NCBI GenBank assembly: GCA_001939145.1
Contig: LSRX01000263.1
Location: 109,961 to 173,960 of the forward strand
DNA from: Symbiodinium microadriaticum
Taxonomy: Eukaryota; Sar; Dinophyceae; Suessiales; Symbiodiniaceae
Length of the DNA stretch: 64,000 nucleotides
Reading direction: 5' to 3'
Part shown: positions 46,876 to 56,266 of the stretch, piece by piece
Layout of the letters: each line of letters begins with the position of its first letter
Numbering within the stretch: position 1 is the stretch's first letter
The notes under the pieces: model-generated
What the model saw: the letters and a program-made list of their open reading frames with translations, nothing else
Told to the model about the DNA's origin: nothing
The model's database searches: none
Made by a program: the position numbers and the translations under genes

Positions 46876-46876
46876 N

Positions 46877-46878
46877 CA

Positions 46879-46918
<40 letters not shown>

Positions 46919-47412
46919 CAAACACAAGCAACCACACAAACAAACACACCATACCAACAAGCAAACACACAAACAAACAAGCAACCAATCAAATACACAC
47001 AAACACACATCACACACAAACACACAAACACACAAACACACAAACAACTACACAAACAAACAAACCAAATCAACAAGCAAGCAGGCAAACAAACAAGCAA
47101 CCAAGCAAACAGCCAGACAAACAAGCAGACAAGCAATCAAACAAGCAAACACACAAGCAGACAAGCAACACACAAACAAACACACCACACCAACAAGCAA
47201 ACACACAAACAAGCAAGCAAGCAAACAAACAAACAAGCAAACAACCAAGCAAGCACACAAACAAACAAACAAGCAAACCACCAATCAACACTCAAAGAAA
47301 CAAGCACACAAAGAAACAACCAAACCAAGCAAACAAGCAAACAAACAAACCAGCAAACAAGCAAACAACCAAAAGCACAAACAATCACACAAACAAACAA
47401 GCAAACACATGA
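46877..47412. repeat. CACG array followed by degenerate CAAA/ACAAAC tract
   Basis: A (CACG)n run to about 46918, then about 490 bases using almost only A and C with CAAAC, CAAGC and CACAC words. The bias leaves Gln/Thr/Lys and Cys/Leu/Val ORFs open on the two strands; none is a gene. Confidence 0.95.
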
Positions 47413-48399
47413 ACATTTTGACTGTGATGCTTTACGTAATCAGAGCTACAGTGAGCATAACCCGGCAGTTGCCTGGCCATGTCACAACGGATGAATACTA
47501 CGATCATGGAGAGTTACCCTGTGGCGGATTGATGTGGAAATCGAATCGCCACTTCCGGGCTGAACGTTGCATAAACAGATCTTGCAGGCGAGCGCATGGG
47601 TCCGGATCACACACACATGACGCAAATGCTAAGACATGCCTTTGGTAGGGCGACTAGCCCAAGACGTACAGACTTCTGCAGTTGACAACGAAACCTCCTG
47701 GGAGTAGATCAATCTTTGCACGTTTCCTGAACCATTTGAGAGCAGCGTGAAAAGCGCGCAGACCCTCAGAAAACGTGAATGCCTCGAGCGGCAAATCTTG
47801 TGTGCATCCGTCCCTCATCACACAAGCAGGTCGCTTGCCATCTCGGAACCGGTTGACATTCACAGGAGTGCGCGTTCCCGTGGTAAAGATGAAAATTACG
47901 AGAAGTTCGGTCATTGATATATACGCATGCAAATGGCTCTTGCCCTGTTGACATGGGCCGACGGCAAACAAACAAACCAACGAACAAACAAACAAACACT
48001 TACAAACACAAACAAACAAAAACAATCTAAAAACAAACACACACACACACACAAACACACAAACACACAAACACTCAAACACGCAAACACAAACACAAAA
48101 ACAAACAAACAAACAAACAAACAAACAAACAAACAAACAAGCAAACACACACACACACACACACACGCACAGAGAGAGAGAGAGAGAGCTTTTGCGAAGA
48201 CCTGAAACCAACAGGGCGCGTTCGCGCGCGAGGGTAGGTACGGACGTGCCTGCCTTCTGGCTGAGTGGAAGAAGACACACACACACACACACACGCGCGC
48301 ACGCGCGCGCGCATGCACACACACGCACACACACACGTCGCGTCCCTTGTAAGAATTCCTTCCTGCCTAAATTCACTCCTCCCCTGACCCCTGTGCCTG
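47413..48399. other. Spacer before gene F with CAAA/CA/GA/CG microsatellites
   Basis: 47413-47960 has no recognised gene. 47965-48190 is CAAACAAA, CA and GA repeats. 48230-48345 is CA and CG-rich repeat. The 291-codon antisense ORF over this part owes its length to the repeats and is not supported. Confidence 0.6.
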
Positions 48400-50575
48400 G
48401 GCCCCCAAAAACCCTCAGAAGGACAGCCCAAGCAGCTACGAGTTGGCGAAGCGGACCGGCGAGGCCGTGACCCAGGCCTACGCTCGGGTCGGAGCCGCCA
48501 CGTGGCAGAAATGAGGAGCAGGGGGCCATTGGCAGTCTCTACCATAAGGTGCAGCTGTGCTGAGTTTGCCTTTGACGAAATTCAGGTCAGCAAAGAGTTC
48601 GCGGAAAAGCGTGGCGCTCTTATCTCCGTGAATCCTCAGGAGTTGATTTCGGCGAATCTTCGCCAGTGAGCGCTGAGGACTCGGGCCTCTGCCGATGATC
48701 TGGAGAAGCTGCCAAGGAGTGGCTGCCAGGATTGTAAACTCGCAGACCGCAGGCATCTTCTTCGCGATGGTGGTCCTGACCAACTCCGTCTATCTTGGTG
48801 TCCATCTTTCCTGGAGCTCACAGAACCCAGAGCAGACCTCTAATTCGGTGTTCCTGACCGTGCACATAGCATATTCAGCACCTCGCCAATTCTTTGGGAG
48901 ACTGTTGGCAGCTTGCGTTTCGGTTTTTGAGTGAGCCCACGAAGTTCGTGCCCAACGTGTTCAGGTTCTCTTCACGCTGGAGGCAGTGCTTCATTTTGTC
49001 GCTGTCGGGCCTTCCGCCTATATTTGCGCGGCTTGACAAACTTAAAATGACCAAGTTTTGTCTCATTAGCATTCGCCTTCATTTCGGGAAACAATATCGG
49101 GCCTTTTGGGATGTTCTGCATCTTATGAGCGTTCAAGAGCGGCTCGGATTTGGAAGGGGTCATGTCGCAGTCAAGTCCCTTCTATCGGATTCTATCGTGG
49201 CTTGGCCAAGCGATGTGGCCATGTGACAACGATATCTGGACGAGACGGAAGAAGTTTTGTTTGCAGCTGAGGGCAGCAGTTGGGCCTGGAACTGGTTGGA
49301 TTTGTTCGTTGTTACTTCCTCTTGGATCGAGCTGGCGGTTGATATCGTGTCCCCAGACCACGAGACTCTTGGAGCCAACAGCAACCTCCGAATCATGAGG
49401 TGCCTTGCCCACAGGTGACAGAGCAGAAAGGAGCTTCGTTCAATATGGTTTCCATTTTCGGAGCAAAGAATCGGGCCACCAGGGCTTTGCTAGTCATCAA
49501 TGTGCAGGCTTGAAGGCTGCAGCTTTGGTGCGTGCCAGCGTTGGCTTCAGTAAACGTGTAGTTCAGCAGATTTCAGGGAGTAGGTGTTCTGCGTGCTTGG
49601 GTGCAAGCCTCGAGCAGTGCATTGTGCGAGATTCGCGTCCAGAGGTCGCAAGTTGCAGCTGATATGCACAGAAGGCTTTTTTTCTTTACCTTTTTCCCCG
49701 AGCCCGCTCTCCAGCCGACTCCAGTCCTGAGGCTGCTTCGCCTAGGCCGGTTGGTTCGTGTCGTGCGAATCGTCCGAGTGGTGAAGCTCTTCCGCGCACT
49801 ACGAACGCCGCCTGGTGCTCTTCAGTGGCCAGTCCAAGAGCGATCGCAGTTGCTGCAGCATCCTTTCTTCTGTCTCAAGTCCTGAACCCAACTGCTATTC
49901 TCCAATGTGACAGCATGTCAATATCTCCACATACCTACAAGAGGATAACCAGATGGCCATAGCAAGACTGCCAACTCCCTCGGCTGTGCACAGTCGCCAC
50001 GGTAGTTTCCCGAAACCTGCTGAGGCTTGTGTACTCGCTCCTGGGGACACTGAAGTCACTGTTCTGGTCCTTCTTGCTCTTGATCCTGCGCCATGTTTGC
50101 ACAAATCAGCGGCCACTTTAGGTGTGACCTGCCTTCATGGTGCGTCAGGATCATCTACATCTTTGGTATCCTCTTCACCGATGTTGTTCTTAACCATCTC
50201 TGGGAGGAGGCGGGGTGCAGAAGGAAAGGGACCTGTGCGTCCTGGGTTGCAGCTCTGCGGGTCCGATGCAATCCCGTCAGGGAAGAACCGCTGAAAGCGA
50301 GAATGTGCAACAATACTTCGGCACACTCTATGCATCCATCATCACGCTCTTCAGGCACAGTCTGGGGGGATTTCGTCACATCCCCTCAAGAGCAGGAGCT
50401 GTTCCATTACTGCTCATGAGGTCGATCTCCAATGGCATCACGTGGGAAAAGGCTGCCAACTCCCTGGAGCCCATCAGCACCTTCTGGGTCCAAGTGTTTC
50501 ACTTTTACGTCGCATTTTGCAGCTTTGCGCTTCTCAATGCCATTCCGGCATGTTTGGGGCATGGGGTCTCGGGCA
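48400..50575 (+). CDS. Gene F: voltage-gated cation channel, S1-S6, with the most introns
   Basis: A pre-S1 exon at about 48400-48510 (SSYELAKRTGEAVTQAYARV) aligns with SSYVLARQTDHRILTAFNKL of E. S1 and the start of S2 are at about 48716-48877 (MVVLTNSVYLGVHLSWS). S2 is 48966-49027 (VLFTLEAVLHFVAVG), S3 49272-49399 (WLDLFVVTSSWIELAVDI), S4 is split 49399/49732, and 49732-49806, 50025-50087 and 50149-about 50209 give S4-S5 and S5 (IIYIFGILFTDVVLNH). Then come about 50290-50354 (QQYFGTLYASIITLF) and 50421-50575, with the pore RSISNGITW and S6 (VFHFYVAFCSFALLNA) in one exon. Introns 48878-48965, 49028-49271, 49807-50024, 50088-50148 and 50355-50420 are GC-AG; 49400-49731 is GT-AG. The start codon was not found. 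A separate open piece at 48556-48670 is unexplained. Confidence 0.83.
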
Positions 50576-51435
50576 TCTTGTGGGCCTGCTGCAGTCTTCG
50601 GGCTTCTCCTTCCTACTTGGTCGGCGGATTAAGGGTTGGAAGTCATCTCTCAACTAGGCGGTGGCAGTGACGGCCGCGTTTGAAGAGCAGATAGGCGAGC
50701 CTGCTGCATGGATCCTCAAAGTGCGCATGACAGTCGTTCCTGTGCCTAGATCATGAGCAGTGATCTCCGAGCCGACTTTGTTCTCGGCAGTCTAGCATGG
50801 CGACGGCTTAGGTTTGCTCGTCTGCTTGCATCGTGCTTCTGCCCTTGTGCTGACTACGAGCATGTGTGAACTTGGTGTTCGAGGCATTGTCAGGCCGATG
50901 GTGTAAGTGTTCCTCGCGCCCCTCCCAGTGCCCGCTTCAAAGGCGCCAAGGCTGGCTTCTGTGCTATAGAATCAGAAGCATCATGGCCACTGACACGCAA
51001 GTGGTGCAGTGGCCACGAAGCATGCCGTAAAATTGGCCACGATCGCGGCTCTCGTTGATCTGCTGCGTTTGCCGTCGCAGCGTGGTCGCCACTTCCGCTC
51101 TGGAGTCGTGATGCTTGGTGGAGTGGTGATCTTGGGCCTTGCTGATTCCCATGATTAGGCAATAGACCTGCTTCTTGGTGCTTCCACCATGCGCCTTCAG
51201 GGGACTCTTGACCTAAAGGAGATGCAGTGGATTAATGCTTGCTTGACTGCGGTTCGCTCGCTTCCTTACATCCCCACCTTCCAGCACTCCAGGAAAGATC
51301 GAGTCATGTTCGTCCTCTCGTCGCTTGGCTTGCGCCGCTCCCTGGTTGCTTGCGGCTCTGTCCGCCGGCAACAAGCATCTTGATGTGGTTTGTTGCTAGT
51401 TTGGTTGGCACCCTTTCAGATGGTAAAGTTGCACA
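50576..51435. other. Gene F intron; no confident content
   Basis: No exon was recognised. A short open stretch at 51189-51383 could be a LINE remnant, given its position before other LINE pieces, but the match is weak. Confidence 0.4.
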
Positions 51436-51960
51436 TTTTTCCGACCGTTCGGCGCCACGCCTCGAAAATTACAATGGGGATTGGCGTGGTCGAGCGACTG
51501 AACGCGTCGTAAAATGACAAATCTTGGTGGACACGAGCAACCCTTCCCAGGGATTCGCATGGTCAAAATCAGCAACGCTGGGAAGGGTTGCTAGTTTTGG
51601 CGACACTTTGGCGGACACGCGCAACCCTTCCCAGGGATTGGCGTGGTCGAACGCACGAACGCGAGGTAAAATTGCAACTTTTTCCAACTTTTCGGCGCCA
51701 CGCGCAACCCTTCGCATGGATTGGCGTGGTCGAGCGACTGAACGCGTCGTAAAATGACAAATCTTGGTGGACACGAGCAACCCTTCCCAGGGATTCGCGT
51801 GGTCAAAATCAGCAACGCTGGGAAGGGTTGCTAGTTTTGGCGACACTTTGGCGGACACGCGCAACCCTTCCCAGGGATTGGCGTGGTCGAACGCAAAAAC
51901 GCGAGGTAAAGTTGCACATTTTGGCGACATTTTGGCGGATACGCGCAACCCTTACCTGTG
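51436..51960. repeat. 240-bp tandem repeat with about 80-bp sub-units and inverted repeats
   Basis: 51481-51720 and 51721-51960 are two copies of a 240-base unit. Each has sub-units built on CAACCCTTCCCAGGGATTGG followed by CGTGGTCGA. Within each copy AGCAACCCTTCCCAG and its exact reverse complement are separated by 27 bases (51536-51550 with 51578-51592; 51776-51790 with 51818-51832). The reverse strand is open for 159 codons with a repeated DHANPWEGL peptide. Confidence 0.93.
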
Positions 51961-51969
51961 ACTGGTTCT

Positions 51970-53220
51970 CCTCTGCATGTTCTCGACACTTGCTGGCATT
52001 GTGTTGAAATGGGCTGCACATCATGTCCTTGGTGGCGGTGTCGTTAATCTTCTTGCCGGCCGCTTTTGCACGGCACTTGCTTTAGCCGGCATGGTGCTTC
52101 GTCAAAGGGACATCTACTCGTGTTGGCTCTCGTCGCATTGTGTCCGCTGCTCCTTGATTGTGGGGCGGCTTTGTTTTGGGGGCAACTGCTACGGCACCCT
52201 CGCCCATGCTCATCAGAAGAGAGCCCTTAACTGGGTTGCTGCTACTGGCTCGCGTTCGCATGCTTTTGACACTTTGTTGCGATGTCGTGGTTGGACGAGG
52301 CAGCGGCCTTCGATTTGGCACCATCATCTTACTGCTGGTGTCAAGCTTGACACACATTGTGCGTCAAGCTTGGCGTTCTTGAGCGCTGTGTCAGCATAAG
52401 GCCTCTGGTATGTTGATACGTTTATTGCTTTGGACCTTCCCGTCGTTACTTTCAAGGGATCGATTGGGACACCACCCATAAGGGGCTTTCAGTGATCCTT
52501 CCGCTGACACGGTTGCTTGTGGGGCCACTATGTCTCCCGCGGCCCTCGGTGGCCACATGTTGGCTCGTCCTTCCAGTGTTGTTGCTTGGCTTCCTTGTAG
52601 GCCGGTCGGTGTTGGCCGTTTGGCGGTCTTCTGCCGGTGGTTGCAGTGATCCTTCGAAGGGCCTTATCCGCTTCGGGGCACTTGCACGCCAAAATTCTAT
52701 TGGCCAGGTCAGCCCCCCCGCTTCCAAAGCATTGACTGGGACGCCACGCGTAAGTGGGCCTATAGTAATCCTTGTGCTCGCACTGTGGCCTGTGGCGCCA
52801 CGTGGTCCCCTGCGGCCCTTGGTGGTCGCATGGTTGTTCGTCCTGCTACTTCTTGTGTCTGGCACCCTTGTGAGGAGCTGGGCACTTGGGAGCATGTTGC
52901 GTGGCTTTGTCCTTGTAGGGCGGCAGGGTCCTATTGCCCTCGGCCTCGCTTGGCACTCTCTGCCAGGTGGGGTTGGGTTGTCAAAGGCCAACAGGTTGAC
53001 TACATTGCTCTGCATCGTTGGTTGATATTACAGTCCAAGAAAAGCTCGGGGCAACTTTTCATCCCATGTGAATTGTTTGCTGCTTCCTTGGGCTCTTGGT
53101 TAGGTCGCTTGCTTGCTAGCTGCTTGGTTGCCTCCTTGGTGTGGTTGCGCTGGCTCCTTGTGGGCCGCGCTTGTGCTTTGCCCGTTTCGGGGTATTGGCA
53201 CCTACAAAGTTCTGTAATTG
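51970..53220 (+). mobile_element. LINE 3' fragments in gene F intron, ending against the EF-hand exon
   Basis: At 52200-52380 FDTLLRCRGWTRQRPSIWHH resembles the SMSRLGWTTSAVGWSWHN region of LINE ORF2. At 52785-52930 CVWHPCEELGTWEHVAWLCP matches the ORF2 C-terminal finger (CHATVGSWEHLAWHCP). An earlier piece (52450-52700) repeats the downstream part in other frames, so two truncated copies may overlap. The fragment reaches TTCTGTAATTGGCCAG at 53225, directly before exon 53226. Confidence 0.65.
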
Positions 53221-53225
53221 GCCAG

Positions 53226-54300
53226 GTCATGACTGGTGTGTTCTGCAATAGCGATGCTCGGATCTGGATTGTTTGCTTAAGTGCTTTTTGTTTTGGGTTG
53301 GTTTTGCCAGGAGAACCAATAGAGTCATTAGACAACTCTGCATTTTTCCCCTAGTTACTGCCGAACTCAGGCTATAAAGGCAGCGGAACGCGACCATGAC
53401 ACGGTGGTGGCACAGGTCATGCAAACTCGCAAAGATTACCAAGACGCTGCTCGGAATGCATGCGACAGGAGACACATCACTCGATCGAAGGATGAGTATC
53501 ATAGACGACGTCAAAAATCGTGAGGAAGTCCATCCTCTCACTTCAGCCAGGGTTCCTTGTTTGACAGTTGCGACCGAGATGGTGAGCAACCTGTTCAAGC
53601 GGATTGATGAAAGAGGCCTCGGGCATCTCACCATCACCGATCCTTTCCTGCACTATGTGACGTACAAAGATCTGTGTGACGGCTTTCTACAATGAGTCGG
53701 AGAAATTACTTGCGCTGTTCGTGTTACACTGCCGCCAGACTGTCTTGTTGAATGTTACGGGGAGTTCGGTTGCAGAGGGCCAGAAATTGCAGAAAGGCTT
53801 GCTTGCATGATTGTGACGTCCCGAAATCACCTCGCCTTAGCATACGGCGAACAGCATCACCTGGAGACGCAGCTTCGCCGGCGAGCCAGCTTCTTCGTTC
53901 CTTGCACAAAGGAGTTCGAAAAGCACTTTGATGATGAGTCAGTGCAAGCACTGCCGCTAGGCTGCAAGGGAGGACGTGCATCCATGTTGTCAAGAACGAG
54001 GGCTGCGATCAAAGGTTCGAGTATCTGCAAATCGGCGCCATGGATGCTTGGACACTGTTCCTGAGCTTGGACAAGGAGCAGCTGCATTTTTTCACGCGGT
54101 GTGCTTGGACACTACCACTTTGGACACGAAACTTGCTCATGGCCCGCTGCGGCATTTCGGAACCAACACGGCACACAGCAGTTCCGCTAATTGAATCAGG
54201 TCGAGATTTGCTGTGTTGAAGCCTGCTTGCTCAAACTCGGTGGAGGACGGTGATCACACAATCAGTGTGGACGAGTTTACGGAGCGGTGTGACATGGCTC
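53226..54300 (+). CDS. Gene F: EF-hand exons; C-terminal tail not found in window
   Basis: Exons: 53226-53252 (VMTGVFCNS), 53371-about 53430 (AIKAAERDHDTVVAQVMQTR), about 53578-53640 (MVSNLFKRIDERGLGHLTIT), about 53910-53950 (EFEKHFDDESVQ), about 54020-54075 (LQIGAMDAWTLFLSLDK) and 54246-about 54290 (DGDHTISVDEFTER). Introns 53253-53370 and 54076-54245 are GA-AG. The first is unique to F: B to E read straight through CNSAIKAAE. A GT at about 54291 (CGGT|GTGACA) matches the position of the ERC intron in A, D and E. The LHGPARSADL and coil exons are not seen in the next 9.7 kb, which a LINE occupies. They may lie beyond the window, or gene F may be truncated. Confidence 0.72.
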
Positions 54301-54658
54301 AATTCAGCTCTCGAGTACTGCTTGTGATACGGTGTGTTTGTAATTTTCCTATTTGTTAGTCACGCATACTATCTCACACTTTCTGTGATTTGTCACTGAC
54401 TTGCGAAGACGTACACCTGGGTCGCTTGTTGCGTATCTTGCCATTTTTGTCTCACCCGCTGCTTGACTGCTCAAGACCTACTCACAACCTCCCCGCGGTG
54501 GCAGCGGGACCCGTCGTGGAAGCGAACTGTGAGCAGAACGACTACAAGGATGCCCCGAGCTTTGCTGAGTGCTTCATGGGGCCACTCGGTGAGATCGGGC
54601 AGGTGGGCTCCGAGGACAGGACTGCAAGAGTCGTGAGCCAGGGGTTTGTGCAGCTGCA

Positions 54659-56209
54659 TTGCTTTGTGAATGCCGGGCTGCTTGTGGGACAAGGGAGTTA
54701 CTACGAGGGGGGCGGCTATGCTTTCTTCGGGTGGGGCAGAAGCAGTGGGATGAGATTTTATGTGGGAGGGAGCCATGTGAGAAGGGATGTGCCTGGAGAG
54801 CCGGGCCGAGAGAGACTCTTGGGGCTGGTCGGAATCCGTGTCGGAGAAGCCAGCCACCCTGGGCCTCACGCTGGGGCGGGGGGAGCCGGGCGATCGAAGC
54901 GCAAGCGGCAGGAACGGCTCATGCTGCATGCGGGGGAACGATTGGGGGAGGCGGCCAACCCAGGACCGGCCGTCGACCAAAGCCAGCTGACTATGCTGAT
55001 TTCACTGATTCAGTCGCTGCTGAAAATCTTGACGCAGCGGGCGGCGACTTCACTGCACCCATGGCTGCCATCAGCAACACGGTGCAGAGCTTGCAGGGGC
55101 CAGGCGGCGACAAGGGCAAGGGCAAGGGAGCAGCAACGGCACCAGCTCATGTGGCCCAGCCGGGCGGTGGAAGCGATTGGACCCATGTGCCGAAGGGCAA
55201 GGGCAAGGGAGCTGCGCAACGAGGTGAGGCTGGCAAAGGCAAGGGCGTTGGAGACACCCCGGCCCGACCAGCTGCCAAGCCGGTGCAGCAGGCAGCGCTG
55301 CGTGCTGACGATTGGGCCGGCAAGCTGCTTTCGGTGGAGGAGCTCGCCAATTACCAGGGCGTGGGCGAGAGCATCGTGCTGGGGGTCAAGGACGAGCACC
55401 AGGCACTGGTCGTCGAGGCGATGATTGCAGGGGGCGGGCTTCAGTCATCTGTTTTGCTCGCTTACCCGCATCCGGAGGGAAAGGTGCGCTTGCCTTACTG
55501 GACCGCGGCTGGTGTCACTATGCGCGCCGCGGTGACCAAGGAGTTTCCCCACGGGACGGTTGCGCTGCCGAAGCTGAAGGGCAAGCGCACCAGCACCCAG
55601 ACGGTGAAGGCGGAGGAGACTGAGATCGTCCGGGTTATCCTCGCCAAGGACCTCGCGGATGCCAAGGTGTGGAAGCTGCCCGTGACTGATGCTTGGGGCG
55701 CGGCGGAGGAGCGCCGGATGGGGCCTGTTATCGTGGGCCTGGCGCGCGTCAAGGTGGCGACAGTGCTGGGGCGCTCGGGGCAGGATGGGCTCTTCGTCGA
55801 GCCGACCGGCCGCAACTCTGACTATGGTGTGGCTTGGGTCGAGACCGAGGCGGGCGAGGCTGTCGAGGACTACTACCGACGGGTCGCGGCCATCAAGTGC
55901 AAGTGGGGCTTGGTGATGGGCCGGCGCCAAATCGGCCACAGAACTGAGACACCTGTGGCTCAGCAGGTGCGCGCTTGGCGGGTGCCTGGAGTTCCTAGGC
56001 ACTGGGACGCCGAGGTGGTGAAGGAGGTGTTGGAGGAGGGGGGCTTCGAGCAAATTTCGATCACCTCGAGGATGATGCGCAAGGGCACGGCTACTTGGTT
56101 TGTGCGCGCGACGGGGAAGGACGACTTGGCCACCATCAGCGTCAATGAGGGCTCGGACCAGGTCGAGCTCTACGTTCTGCCGGCGATGGCGGCGCGAAAG
56201 CAGGGCTAG
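54659..56209 (+). CDS. OTU-LINE ORF1-like protein
   Basis: The leader is read in another frame (54390-about 54990). It carries GEASHPGP at 54845-54868 and GEAANPGP at about 54946-54969, then a frame change near 54975-54990. The main frame continues to 56209: a Lys-Gly repeat (GGDKGKGKGAAT, HVPKGKGKGAAQ) at 55090-55250, then a globular domain ending at LYVLPAMAARKQG. Its layout matches the ORF1 at 44666-46875, and its last third matches the relic at 32258-32560 closely (KCKWGLVMGRRQ, GHRTET, HWDAEVVKEVL). Probable role by position: RNA binding in the retrotransposition particle. No recognised enzymatic motif. Confidence 0.65.
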   Translation: MLCECRAACGTRELLRGGRLCFLRVGQKQWDEILCGREPCEKGCAWRAGPRETLGAGRNPCRRSQPPWASRWGGGSRAIEAQAAGTAHAACGGTIGGGGQPRTGRRPKPADYADFTDSVAAENLDAAGGDFTAPMAAISNTVQSLQGPGGDKGKGKGAATAPAHVAQPGGGSDWTHVPKGKGKGAAQRGEAGKGKGVGDTPARPAAKPVQQAALRADDWAGKLLSVEELANYQGVGESIVLGVKDEHQALVVEAMIAGGGLQSSVLLAYPHPEGKVRLPYWTAAGVTMRAAVTKEFPHGTVALPKLKGKRTSTQTVKAEETEIVRVILAKDLADAKVWKLPVTDAWGAAEERRMGPVIVGLARVKVATVLGRSGQDGLFVEPTGRNSDYGVAWVETEAGEAVEDYYRRVAAIKCKWGLVMGRRQIGHRTETPVAQQVRAWRVPGVPRHWDAEVVKEVLEEGGFEQISITSRMMRKGTATWFVRATGKDDLATISVNEGSDQVELYVLPAMAARKQG

Positions 56210-56266
56210 CGCGAGCCACTTCGGAGGGAGCGGCCGCTCACCTTTGCCAAGGAGCAGTTCACCACG

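Noticed and set aside
47654..48529. 291-codon antisense ORF
   Set aside because: Most of it is Cys/Val/Leu repeats from CAAA and CA microsatellites; no domain and no homologue in the array.
524..54300. One giant four- or six-domain channel gene instead of an array
   Set aside because: Start codons with the same context in C, D and E, a stop at 10146 before the C start, and a full EF-hand and coil tail in each unit favour separate genes.
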